Below, one piece after another: positions 36,067 through 44,899 of a DNA stretch of 64,000 nucleotides. A program made the translations under genes and the position numbers. The stretch is from Selenomonas ruminantium AC2024 (GTDB lineage: Bacteria; Bacillota; Negativicutes; Selenomonadales; Selenomonadaceae): positions 744,001 through 808,000 of the forward strand of contig NZ_JIAC01000001.1 of the NCBI RefSeq assembly GCF_000687995.1. The letters are read 5' to 3'. Every line of letters starts with the position of its first letter. The first letter of the stretch is position 1. Below the pieces are notes generated by a model. It made no database searches and was not told where the DNA came from. It saw nothing but the letters and a program-made list of their open reading frames with translations.

Positions 36067-37041
36067 TTGAATTTTTTTGCAGATGTTGTATCGGAATTAA
36101 CACTTTTCTTTACAAAGAAAAATCCTTGTTTGAAAATAGAACGATTTTTTCCGCCGATACCTTTTGAAGTACTAGAATATGAGGATTTTGCAGAACGTAA
36201 TAAGAAAATCATAAGATATAAAGCTGGCTATCTTTTGGAACGATTGTTCACATTCAATAAAAAACATATTTCAACTAATAAGAGAAATGTGATGGTTTCA
36301 CAAGAATTGAAGCGAAAACTTGACTCGAATGATTATGCTAAATTTAAAGCAGTTATAGAAAAGATTAAATGTGATTTTGAAAACGGAGTTGACCTTAATG
36401 GAAGATTAAGTAAACTTGCAGATAATCCAGCTAAAAATGATTTGATGCTCTTTGAATGGAATATGTATCATTTACACTTAGGCGAAAGAAAAGAAGAACG
36501 TCAAAATGGAAGGAATTATTACAATCGTACAGGAGAACTGTTAATAGTATATATTCCTGATTGTGAGGAAGAGGCCTATTTTGTTGATATTACAGAAAAT
36601 CATAAAAATAATCCATTAGCTTTTTCAAGACAACGATATTTAGATATACTTAATAGAAATTGGCCAAATCTATTATCAAAATTTGAATTGCCTGAAGCTA
36701 TACTAGAATCTCAAATAACTGATGAAGATAGAACTTTGTTACGAAAGAAACATGTGTGTACACTTAATAGTATTGGTGGAAAAACTTATTTAAATCCTGG
36801 CATTGGCGTGACCAGTGCTGCTACGAGTATACAGATATTAAGGCGTACTGATTATTTGATGGAGTATATTCATGAGTTGGAACTATTTTATAGAAATATT
36901 CAAAAGAGATTTATTCCAAAACAAATACCCGAGTATCTGGATTTTAAATTAAGATTTGATGAAATCAATAATTGTTTTTTTATATTAAAGTGTGCTCCGA
37001 GGAGAGGAAGAAAGGTAGTTCAAACCTTTTTTGTTAAATAA
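36067..37041 (+). CDS. Unknown protein nested in the hsd locus
   Basis: 324 residues from a TTG start at 36067, 10 bases after GGAGG; the ATG at 36060 is out of frame and gives only a 39-codon peptide. No signal or membrane segment. A segment around residues 130-145 reads DLMLFEWNMYHLHLGE, resembling a His-rich motif I recall from uncharacterised accessory-region proteins, but I cannot name a family. Markedly AT-rich with AGA/ATA codons, unlike hsdM and hsdR, so probably acquired. Given its place, a defence role is possible. Confidence 0.5.
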   Translation: MNFFADVVSELTLFFTKKNPCLKIERFFPPIPFEVLEYEDFAERNKKIIRYKAGYLLERLFTFNKKHISTNKRNVMVSQELKRKLDSNDYAKFKAVIEKIKCDFENGVDLNGRLSKLADNPAKNDLMLFEWNMYHLHLGERKEERQNGRNYYNRTGELLIVYIPDCEEEAYFVDITENHKNNPLAFSRQRYLDILNRNWPNLLSKFELPEAILESQITDEDRTLLRKKHVCTLNSIGGKTYLNPGIGVTSAATSIQILRRTDYLMEYIHELELFYRNIQKRFIPKQIPEYLDFKLRFDEINNCFFILKCAPRRGRKVVQTFFVK

Positions 37042-37072
37042 ATGGGGTTAATTATGAATAAAAGGTACTATT

Positions 37073-37375
37073 ATGAATAATCAAATTATCACATTTAAAT
37101 ATATATCTAGTGTGGCAAAGCCATTAGCAAAAAAATACCATGTGAAAGCGATATACCTGTTTGGCTCCTACGCTCGTGGTGAGGCTGATGAGAATAGTGA
37201 TGTAGATTTTCTCGTCTACATTGACGAAGAATTCAGGCTGACAAATGTACTTGCCTTGGGAGAGGAACTGCGTGAAGCTCTGCAAAAGAGGGTTGACATC
37301 TTTGAAATCCATGAAATAAATAAGGATAGCGATTTTTATAGAAATGTTATGAGGGAAAAGGTTTTAGTAGTATAA
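37073..37375 (+). CDS. MNT-type minimal nucleotidyltransferase
   Basis: 100 residues, the whole length of a minimal polymerase-beta-like nucleotidyltransferase. The catalytic motif GSYARGEADENSDVDFLV starts at residue 31, with Asp43 and Asp45 as metal ligands. Relatives called MntA act as antitoxins that adenylylate a HEPN toxin (HepT). No HEPN gene is adjacent, so this one is an orphan or acts on a neighbour. ATG follows AAAAGG. It lies 12 bp before the ATPase gene. Confidence 0.85.
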   Translation: MNNQIITFKYISSVAKPLAKKYHVKAIYLFGSYARGEADENSDVDFLVYIDEEFRLTNVLALGEELREALQKRVDIFEIHEINKDSDFYRNVMREKVLVV

Positions 37376-37387
37376 GGAGATATAGCA

Positions 37388-38617
37388 ATGGGAAAAATAT
37401 TAGGCATAGCTATTAAGAACTATGGCTCATTACGCGATATAAAAATGGGAAAACTATTTAGTGACCGCAATGCTGATGAATTAGGAAATATGGTTGCGAT
37501 TATCGGCCCTAGTGGAAATGGTAAGAGTACCATAGCTGATGCGTTTGGTTTTATTTCCGATTGCATATCCAGCGATGTAGAAACGGCTTGTGATGAAAAG
37601 AACCGTGGTGGCTTTGACCAGCTTATATCGCAGTGTGGCGCAAAAGATATTCGTTTTGAGATTTACTATAAGGAAAGCCAAAATTCAAGGCCTATAACCT
37701 ATGAGTTGACTATCAGTACAGATAAAAATAACAGACCGTATGTAAAGGAAGAACGTTTGCGGCAGAGAAGAGCAGGTAATAGCTACGGATGGCCGTTATC
37801 ATTCCTTCATTTAGTAGATGGTAAAGGTTATGCTTTTGAAGGTGCAGAAGGTGGACAGGTAGATGATGAGGGGAATGAAACTGTAGGGACAAAGGTGGCA
37901 GTAGAGCTTTCGGAAAGCAGAACTTTAGGCATAGTCACACTGGGCGTAATGAAGCAGTATTCACGTATAGAAAAATTCCTGTCATTTCTGAAAAGCTGGT
38001 ATTTATGCTATTTTACCCCTGATGCTGCAAGACAATTACAAACAGCATCACCATCGCCATACTTAAATAAAACGGGCAGTAACATAAATAACGTTGCACA
38101 ATACATGTATCGTGAAAATTCTGATGAATTCAAGAAAATATTATTAGATATACAAGATAAGATTCCTAATATTGAACGTATAGAGCCTGTAAAATTACCC
38201 AATGGGCAAATGGTATTAGAATTTTTCCAAAAGGGATTTAGCGAACCGTTTTTTTCACCGCGTATGTCTGACGGTACATTGAAGCTTTTTGCTTATTATT
38301 TGCTGCTACATGAGCGTAATCCTCGTCAGCTTGTATTCGTAGAAGAACCAGAGAATGGCTTATATCATAAATATTTGGCAAGTTTGGCGATTGAGATGAA
38401 AAGAAATGTTGGCAAAGGCTATGCAAAACAGTTATTTGTAACAACACATAGTCCGTTCTTTGTAAATGCCTTAACGCCTAAGCAGGTTTGGGTGTTGGAA
38501 AAAGGAGAAGATGGTTTTTCAAAGATAAGACGAGCTAGTGAGTATGACTTTGTAAATGACCTGACTTCCGAAGGTGCAAGTGTTGGTGATTTATGGTATA
38601 GTGAGTATTTTGGCTGA
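37388..38617 (+). CDS. AAA/ABC-type ATPase, defence-like (RloA/AAA_21 type)
   Basis: 409 residues. Walker A GPSGNGKS at 40-47, an ABC-like signature region MSDGTLKLFAYYLLL, and Walker B LVFVEEPENG with Glu319-Glu320, followed by a His-switch strand LFVTTHSPFFVNAL. This is the compact SMC/OLD-like ATPase class found with nuclease or TOPRIM partners in defence systems. The next gene, 9 bp on, is such a partner. ATG follows AAGGAGATATAGCA. The gene is AT-rich, like the rest of the insert. Function as a phage sensor is inference. Confidence 0.85.
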   Translation: MGKILGIAIKNYGSLRDIKMGKLFSDRNADELGNMVAIIGPSGNGKSTIADAFGFISDCISSDVETACDEKNRGGFDQLISQCGAKDIRFEIYYKESQNSRPITYELTISTDKNNRPYVKEERLRQRRAGNSYGWPLSFLHLVDGKGYAFEGAEGGQVDDEGNETVGTKVAVELSESRTLGIVTLGVMKQYSRIEKFLSFLKSWYLCYFTPDAARQLQTASPSPYLNKTGSNINNVAQYMYRENSDEFKKILLDIQDKIPNIERIEPVKLPNGQMVLEFFQKGFSEPFFSPRMSDGTLKLFAYYLLLHERNPRQLVFVEEPENGLYHKYLASLAIEMKRNVGKGYAKQLFVTTHSPFFVNALTPKQVWVLEKGEDGFSKIRRASEYDFVNDLTSEGASVGDLWYSEYFG

Positions 38618-38626
38618 GGTAATGCA

Positions 38627-39286
38627 ATGTACTTTCAATTCCTAATAGAAGATAAATCAGGTAAGGTTCTTGTCGAAAAAATCATGGATAAATTATGTGA
38701 GGTAGAGAGTAATCTTTTTTATGAATGCAAATATTTCCATGGGATAGGTGGTTTTACGAAGAAAAATACTGTGAAAGAGACTAAGACGGGGAAACTGCTG
38801 AATGACCTAGCGACTTACCTTAGAGGGTTCGACAAGAGTTTGAAGTTTATGCCTGATGGTGCTGCTGTTTTTGTGGTTTTAGATAATGATACAAGAGAAA
38901 CAGAAGTTTTTAGAAATGAACTTGAGCAAGTTGCAATAAGTAATAATATTTCAATAGACCATGTCTTTTGTATAGCTGTTGAAGAGATGGAAGCATGGCT
39001 ATTAGGGGATGAGGCAGCTATAAAATCAGCTTACCCGGAGGCAAGATTGAATTATTTGAAAAACTATAAGCAGGATAGCATTTGCGGAACCTGGGAGATT
39101 TTAGCTGAGATTGTCTATGAAGGTGGCATGAAGCGGTTTGCAGAAGAGTGCCCTACTTTTGTCGAAGCAGGAAGATTAAAAAGTGAATGGGCTGAAAAAA
39201 TAGGGCAATACATGGATTTAGATAACAACCATTCTCCTAGTTTCCAATTTTTTATTGGAGAAGTAAGACGTAGATTGTCTGCATAG
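38627..39286 (+). CDS. DUF4276-like TOPRIM-type protein, partner of the ATPase
   Basis: 219 residues. The pattern fits a DUF4276/TOPRIM-like domain: conserved Glu8 in FLIEDKSG, the DxD at Asp86 and Asp88 (VFVVLDNDT), and a later acidic EEMEAWLLGD motif. TOPRIM partners of AAA ATPases act as nucleases in OLD, Gabija and PARIS-like systems and in the rloAB genes of Campylobacter hsd loci. It starts 9 bp after the ATPase and is followed by hsdR. Whether it cuts DNA or RNA is unknown. Confidence 0.7.
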   Translation: MYFQFLIEDKSGKVLVEKIMDKLCEVESNLFYECKYFHGIGGFTKKNTVKETKTGKLLNDLATYLRGFDKSLKFMPDGAAVFVVLDNDTRETEVFRNELEQVAISNNISIDHVFCIAVEEMEAWLLGDEAAIKSAYPEARLNYLKNYKQDSICGTWEILAEIVYEGGMKRFAEECPTFVEAGRLKSEWAEKIGQYMDLDNNHSPSFQFFIGEVRRRLSA

Positions 39287-39318
39287 CTGGAAGAAATTAA
39301 GCTAAAGGGATGATAGCA

Positions 39319-42300
39319 ATGCCAAACGCATATACCGAAGCGGATTATGAGAGCTCTGTTATGGAGTTATTTGCCGGGCTGGGCTATGAGGTGGTTTATG
39401 GTCCGGAGATAGAGCGTGACCAGCGCAGTCCGTTGTATGATGAGGTATTGGAGGATTATATTCGGCGCCTTAATGCAGATTTGCCGGAAGATGCCATTGC
39501 GGATGCGCTTTTTAAGCTGCGCAATTTTGATAATGGTGACCTTGTTCTGTGCAATGAAGTCTTTATGGATTATCTGCAGAACGGGGTTCCGGTGCGCTAT
39601 ACAGTAAAGGGGGAGGAACGTGCGGCTATTGCTTATCTGGTGGATTATGATAATCCTGCCAATAACTCCTTTATTGCGGCGAATCAATGGACATATATTG
39701 AGAACAGCACCAAGCGCCCGGATGTGGTGTTGTTTCTTAATGGTTTGCCCATTGCCATTATAGAACTCAAGTCTCCTTCCCGTGAGGAAACGGATGCCAG
39801 TGAAGCATATTTGCAGCTGCGGAATTATATGAAGGAAATTCCGTCGCTGTTTATTTATAATGCCATTTGTGTAATGAGCGATATGATGACTTCCAAGGCG
39901 GGGACTATCACTTCAGGCGAAGACCGTTTTATGGAGTGGAAAACGACGGACGGAAGTTATGAGAATACCCAGTACGCCCAGTTCGACACGTTCTTTGAAG
40001 GGATATTTGAACGAAGTAGATTGTTGGACATCCTGCAGAATTTTATCTGTTTCTCTAATGATGGACTGTCAAAGGTGAAAATTTTGGCAGGGTATCATCA
40101 GTATTTTGCTGTCCGTAAGGCGATTGACTCAACAAAACACGCTACAGTTACCGATGGTAAAGGTGGCGTGTTTTGGCATACTCAAGGGAGTGGCAAGTCA
40201 TTGTCGATGGTATTCTATGTACATCTGCTGCAGGCGGCGTTGAACAGTCCAACTGTGGTGGTGATAACAGACAGGAATGACCTTGATGACCAGCTTTATG
40301 GACAGTTTGCCAAGTGCAAGGCATTTTTGAGGCAGGAACCTGTTCATGCGGAGAGCCGGGAGCATTTGAAAAACTGGCTGGCAGGACGACAAGCCAATGG
40401 GATTATCTTTACAACCATGCAGAAGTTTGAGGAATCAGATGAACCGCTGTCAGAACGACGGAATATTATTGTAATGGCTGATGAGGCACACCGTTCGCAG
40501 TATGGGCTGACAGAAAAAATTGTGATGACTCATAATGAGGAAGGTCAGGAAGTTGCCAAGCGCGTGGTAGGTACGGCGCGGATTATCCGCAATAGCCTGC
40601 CTAATGCGACCTATATCGGTTTTACCGGTACACCGATTTCTGCCAAGGACAGAAGCACCCGTGAGGTTTTCGGCGATTATATTGATATTTATGATATGAC
40701 GCAGGCGGTAGAGGATGGAGCAACTCGGCCTGTGTATTATGAGAGCCGGGTTATTAAACTGCATTTGGACGAGGCGACATTGAAACTCATTGATGCTGAG
40801 TATGATTTGATGGCACAGAATGCGGATGCTGCTACTATTGAAAAAAGCAAGCGTGAGCTTGGGCAGATGGAGGCCGTTCTGGGGAACGATAAAACCATTA
40901 ATTCTTTGGTAGAGGATATTCTTGACCATTATGAAAACTACCGGGAAAACTTGCTGACGGGCAAGGCTATGATTGTAGCTTACTCCCGCGCTATTGCCAT
41001 GAAGATTTATCGGCGTATTCTGGAATTGCGTCCTGCTTGGACGGAAAAAGTTGCCGTGGTTATGATCGAGAGCAACAAAGATCCGGAAGATTGGCGGCAA
41101 ATTATTGGCAATAAGCATCGGCGGGATGAACTTGCGCAGAAGTTTAAGGATAATAACAGCCCACTAAAAATTGCGATTGTGGTCGATATGTGGCTGACTG
41201 GTTTTGATGTGCCGTCTATGGCTACCATGTATGTCTATAAACCAATGAGCGGGCACAATCTCATGCAGGCCATTGCCCGTGTCAATCGGGTGTGGCGGGA
41301 CAAGGAAGGCGGCCTTGTGGTAGATTATGTGGGGATTGCATCTGCGCTCAAACGGGCTATGAATGATTACACTGTGCGGGATAAGAAGAATTATGGTGAT
41401 ACGGATATTGCTAAGGTGGCCTATCCAAAATTCCTTGAGAAATTATCTGTTTGCCGGGATTTGTTCTATGGCTATGATTACAGAAAATTTTCCACTGGTT
41501 CAGATTTGCAAAGGGCGAAAACGATAACCGGTGCGGTGAACTTCATCGTTGACCGGGAGAAGGACAAGGAAAAAGATGCCTTCATCAAGGAGGCGCTGCT
41601 TCTCCATCAAGCACTTTCGCTTTGTTCGTCTATTGCACCAGAGACTGAACGGTTTGAGGCAGCATTCTTTGAAGCGGTGCGGGTTCTTGTCCTGCGGTTG
41701 ACCCATCAGGGGACAGGGCAGAAGATTTCTTTGCCGGAAATGAATCAACGGATTAATGACCTTTTGCAACAAAGCATCAAGAGTGATGGTGTTATTAATC
41801 TTTTTTCAGATGTAGAGCGGGAGTTTTCCCTGTTTGACCCTAAGTTTTTGGAAGAAATCGCCAAGATGAAAGAGAAAAATTTGGCGGTGGAGTTGTTAAA
41901 AAAACTTATTGCCGAGCAGGTACAGATTTATCGTCGTACCAATGTGGTGAAGTCAGAGAAGTTCAGTGAAATCATCCAGCGGGCAATGAATGCTTATCTC
42001 AATGGGATGTTGACCAATGAACAGGTGATAGAGGAACTTTTGAATCTCGCCAAGCAAATATCCAAGGCACAGCAGGAAGGAAAACAATTAGGGCTGACTG
42101 CTGATGAGCTGGCTTTTTATGATGCGTTGACCAAGCCGCAGGCAATTAAAGATTTTTATGAGAATGAAGAACTTATTGCCATAACGAAAGAGCTGGCGGA
42201 TACGCTGCGCCGGAACCGCACCATTGACTGGCAGAAAAGGTCAAGTGCCAGAGCGAGAATGCGTATGCTGATTAAAAAGCTCTTGAAAAAACATAAATAT

Positions 42301-42438
42301 CCGCCAGAGGGTATGGAAGATGCGGTGCAGACGGTAATGCTACAATGTGAACTTTGGACGGATAATAGTGTTGATATGCAATATGAATTTGAATCAGAAA
42401 TGCCGTTGGCGGCAGAGACAAAGGCGAGGTATGATTGA
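39319..42438 (+). CDS. hsdR: Type I restriction endonuclease subunit R
   Basis: 1039 residues. N-terminal PD-(D/E)XK nuclease (Asp135, then Glu149-x-Lys151 in IIELKS), SF2 translocase with Walker A GSGKS at 290-294 and DEAH from 388, helicase C-terminal part (VDMWLTGFDVPSM, QAIARVNRVW), and a C-terminal helical domain that docks to HsdM. With HsdM and HsdS it translocates and cuts unmodified DNA. Start at 39319 is chosen because AAAGGG ends 9 bases upstream; the ATG at 39310 touches that site. GC content returns to the genome level here, unlike the four genes before it. Confidence 0.94.
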   Translation: MPNAYTEADYESSVMELFAGLGYEVVYGPEIERDQRSPLYDEVLEDYIRRLNADLPEDAIADALFKLRNFDNGDLVLCNEVFMDYLQNGVPVRYTVKGEERAAIAYLVDYDNPANNSFIAANQWTYIENSTKRPDVVLFLNGLPIAIIELKSPSREETDASEAYLQLRNYMKEIPSLFIYNAICVMSDMMTSKAGTITSGEDRFMEWKTTDGSYENTQYAQFDTFFEGIFERSRLLDILQNFICFSNDGLSKVKILAGYHQYFAVRKAIDSTKHATVTDGKGGVFWHTQGSGKSLSMVFYVHLLQAALNSPTVVVITDRNDLDDQLYGQFAKCKAFLRQEPVHAESREHLKNWLAGRQANGIIFTTMQKFEESDEPLSERRNIIVMADEAHRSQYGLTEKIVMTHNEEGQEVAKRVVGTARIIRNSLPNATYIGFTGTPISAKDRSTREVFGDYIDIYDMTQAVEDGATRPVYYESRVIKLHLDEATLKLIDAEYDLMAQNADAATIEKSKRELGQMEAVLGNDKTINSLVEDILDHYENYRENLLTGKAMIVAYSRAIAMKIYRRILELRPAWTEKVAVVMIESNKDPEDWRQIIGNKHRRDELAQKFKDNNSPLKIAIVVDMWLTGFDVPSMATMYVYKPMSGHNLMQAIARVNRVWRDKEGGLVVDYVGIASALKRAMNDYTVRDKKNYGDTDIAKVAYPKFLEKLSVCRDLFYGYDYRKFSTGSDLQRAKTITGAVNFIVDREKDKEKDAFIKEALLLHQALSLCSSIAPETERFEAAFFEAVRVLVLRLTHQGTGQKISLPEMNQRINDLLQQSIKSDGVINLFSDVEREFSLFDPKFLEEIAKMKEKNLAVELLKKLIAEQVQIYRRTNVVKSEKFSEIIQRAMNAYLNGMLTNEQVIEELLNLAKQISKAQQEGKQLGLTADELAFYDALTKPQAIKDFYENEELIAITKELADTLRRNRTIDWQKRSSARARMRMLIKKLLKKHKYPPEGMEDAVQTVMLQCELWTDNSVDMQYEFESEMPLAAETKARYD

Positions 42439-42442
42439 TATA

Positions 42443-42471
42443 TTGCGCAAAGAAACTACTTATTATATACT
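42443..42471 (+). promoter_or_regulatory. Putative promoter of the second glycerol-kinase homologue
   Basis: TTGCGC at 42443-42448, 17-bp spacer, TATACT at 42466-42471, 40 bp before the start codon. Confidence 0.45.
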
Positions 42472-42510
42472 ATTCCTAGTGATTTAATGGAATGAAGGAT
42501 GTGGTACTCG

Positions 42511-44007
42511 ATGAGTGAAAAGTATGTTTTGGCGCTGGATTCGGGCACGATTAAAAACCGCGCAGTTATTTTCAACTCTAAGGGCGAAATGGTTTCCTAT
42601 GCGGAAAAGAAAATCAGCGTGAACAAGCCGCACAAAGGCTGGGTGGAGCAGGACCCGGATGAAATCTGGAGCACGCAGCTGTGGACGGCTAAGGAAGCTA
42701 TTCAGCTGGCGAAGATTTCCCATCGGGACATTGCGGGCATCGGTGTCACCAACCAGCGGGAGACGACCATTGTCTGGAACAAGAATACGGGCCGTCCCAT
42801 TTATCCGGCTATCAGCTGGGAATCCCAGCAGACGGAAGACATCTGCAAACGTCTGGTTAATGCTGGCCTGCAGGAGGAAATCAAACAGAAGACCTCGCTG
42901 GTTATCAATCCCTATTTCTCGGCTACAAAACTCTGCTGGATTTTGGAAAATGTACTAGGCGCCAAGGAGATGGCAGAAAACGGCGAACTGCTGTTCGGTA
43001 CGGTGGACACTTGGCTCATGTGGAAACTCAGCGGCGGAGAGATTTTTGCTACGGATTATTCCAATGCTTCCCGTACCATGATGTTCAATCTGCGCAATTT
43101 GGACTGGGATGATGATATTCTGGAACATCTGGGCATTCCTCGCAAGATGCTGCCGGAAGTGTGCCCTTCCAGTCATGTTTACGGTGAGACGGATGCGGCG
43201 GTTATCGGTTCCCGGATTCCCATTGCGGGCTGTATCGGCAACCAGCAGGCGGATTTGTTCGGCGAAGCCTGCTTCAAGAAGGGCATGGCCAAGAATACTT
43301 ATGGCGAAGGCTCCTTCTTCCTGATGAATGCGGGCAAGAAGTACCACAGCTCGAAGAACGGCCTGATTACTACGATTGCCTGGGGCATTGGCAAGGAAAT
43401 CACCTATGCACTGGAAGGCAGTGTGCTGGTGTCTGGTGCCACTTTGAAATGGGTCAAGGAAGGTCTGGGGCTTATCGATTCCCTGTCGGATTCCGAGTGG
43501 CTGGCCAAGCAGGTGCCGGATGCGGACGGCGTTTATTTCGTTCCCGCCTTCCGCGGCCTGTCGGCGCCGTACTGGGATATGGAAACCAGCGGCATGATTA
43601 TCGGCATCAACGAGGATACCCAGCGTGCCCATATCGTGCGGGCGGCTTTGGAAGCGCTGGCTTATCAGGTGCGTGATGTATATGAATCCGTTGTCTCGGA
43701 TACGGGCATGGATATCAAGAGTCTGCATGTGGATGGCGGTGCCAGCCAGAACCATGCATTGATGCAGTTCCAGGCTGACCTCCTGAATATCCCGGTAATC
43801 CGTCCTTACGTGGCGGAAACCACGGCGCTTGGCGCCGCCTTTATGGCAGGTCTGGCCACCGGCGTATGGGAAAGCGTGGATGAGCTCAAGAAACTCTGGC
43901 GGGAAGGTATGCGCTTTAAGCCGGCTATGAGTGAAAGAGGGCGTGCAGCACTTTATGATGGGTGGCAGGAAGCTGTTTCCCGCGTAATGGGCTGGCCTAA
44001 CAAGTAA
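42511..44007 (+). CDS. Glycerol kinase paralogue, probably catalytically inactive
   Basis: 498 residues, colinear with the glpK product at 27.7 kb over its whole length. Glycerol-contact residues are kept (NQRETTIVW, PYFSATK). Key catalytic positions are not: the base Asp244 of GDQQAALFG is Asn244 (GNQQADLFG), the ATP-loop DAGTTSNR is DSGTIKNR, and the nucleotide-binding NTYGTG is NTYGEG. The frame is intact and codon use is normal, so it is not decaying. A regulatory pseudoenzyme or a kinase for another substrate are both possible. ATG at 42511 is chosen over 42499, where GAAGG touches the start. Monocistronic. Confidence 0.85.
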   Translation: MSEKYVLALDSGTIKNRAVIFNSKGEMVSYAEKKISVNKPHKGWVEQDPDEIWSTQLWTAKEAIQLAKISHRDIAGIGVTNQRETTIVWNKNTGRPIYPAISWESQQTEDICKRLVNAGLQEEIKQKTSLVINPYFSATKLCWILENVLGAKEMAENGELLFGTVDTWLMWKLSGGEIFATDYSNASRTMMFNLRNLDWDDDILEHLGIPRKMLPEVCPSSHVYGETDAAVIGSRIPIAGCIGNQQADLFGEACFKKGMAKNTYGEGSFFLMNAGKKYHSSKNGLITTIAWGIGKEITYALEGSVLVSGATLKWVKEGLGLIDSLSDSEWLAKQVPDADGVYFVPAFRGLSAPYWDMETSGMIIGINEDTQRAHIVRAALEALAYQVRDVYESVVSDTGMDIKSLHVDGGASQNHALMQFQADLLNIPVIRPYVAETTALGAAFMAGLATGVWESVDELKKLWREGMRFKPAMSERGRAALYDGWQEAVSRVMGWPNK

Positions 44008-44086
44008 ATTCGATATGTGGGGGCTGGGCGGTTTGCCACCGCTCAGCTGTTGCAGTTGAAGTGCAAAAAAGAAAAAGTAACTACGA

Positions 44087-44287
44087 GTGGGGCGGGCAGC
44101 CCTGCCGAAAGCGAAGCGTTTTGCCTAAGGGCGTCCGAAAAGGATTTTTGCTTACCTTAGTGTTATCGGGAAAAGTCTACTGTTTGAGCGCAGCGAGTTT
44201 TGACTTTTCCCGATACTTAATGGAAGGGCAAAAATCCTTTTCAGCCCGCAGGCAAGAGCTGAGCGTCGGCAGGGCTGCCCGCCCCAC
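44087..44287. repeat. 201-bp nested palindromic element
   Basis: Three nested perfect inverted repeats: 22-bp ends at 44087-44108 and 44266-44287, 15-bp arms at 44137-44151 and 44228-44242, and 14-bp arms at 44164-44177 and 44202-44215. The centre reads TGTTTGAGCGCAGCGAG. It fills most of the 370-bp gap between the kinase paralogue and rpiB. No transposase is present. It may be a miniature mobile element or a long structured RNA. Confidence 0.75.
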
Positions 44288-44336
44288 GAAGGCAATTATT
44301 ACCTGTTAATTTTGGGTAGGATTTTTTCGCTTATTG

Positions 44337-44345
44337 TGCTAAAAT
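44337..44345 (+). promoter_or_regulatory. Extended -10 promoter of rpiB
   Basis: TGCTAAAAT with TAAAAT at 44340-44345, 33 bp upstream of rpiB. The string ATTGTGCTAAAATG also occurs at the nagE promoter. Confidence 0.45.
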
Positions 44346-44377
44346 GTAATTTAGTATGTATGAAAGGCGGGAATTTC

Positions 44378-44818
44378 ATGAAAATAACGATTGGCAGCGA
44401 TCACGGCGCTGTCCAGCTCAAAGAAGAAGTCAAGATGGTTCTGAAGGAATACGGCGACGTTGAGGTAAAAGATGTCGGCACCTTCGGTACCGATTCTGTT
44501 GATTACCCGGATATTGCCGAAAAGGTTTGCGGTGATGTCGTAAGCGGCAATGCCGACCGCGGCATTGTGCTCTGCGGCACCGGCATTGGCATTTCCATTG
44601 CTGCCAACAAGATTAAGGGCATCCGCTGCGCACTCTGCAATGATGTGTTCTCGGCCAAGATGAGCCGTCAGCACAATGATGCCAACGTGCTGGCCATGGG
44701 CGGCCGGGTATTGGGCTTTGGCCCTGCCGGGGAAATCGTCCGGGCCTTCGTGGAAGGCAAATTTGAAGGCGGCCGCCATGAACGCCGGGTAAATAAAATC
44801 ATGGCTCTGGAAAAATAA
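44378..44818 (+). CDS. rpiB: Ribose-5-phosphate isomerase B
   Basis: 146 residues, full length for RpiB. Interconverts ribose-5-phosphate and ribulose-5-phosphate. Motifs: IGSDHGAVQLK at the N terminus, YPDIAEKV, the GIVLCGTGIGISIAANK loop (phosphate binding, active-site Cys) and NDANVLAMGGR. ATG at 44378 follows AAAGGCGGG; the frame is open farther up but without a ribosome site. It begins a row of nucleotide and one-carbon genes (glyA, upp). Confidence 0.95.
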   Translation: MKITIGSDHGAVQLKEEVKMVLKEYGDVEVKDVGTFGTDSVDYPDIAEKVCGDVVSGNADRGIVLCGTGIGISIAANKIKGIRCALCNDVFSAKMSRQHNDANVLAMGGRVLGFGPAGEIVRAFVEGKFEGGRHERRVNKIMALEK

Positions 44819-44899
44819 GCAAGATTAAAGCAAGTAAGGTAGTGAAAGTCAGGTAAAGTTTTTTGGTCCGAGCCACAGTGGCTCAAAGGAGGCAACCAC

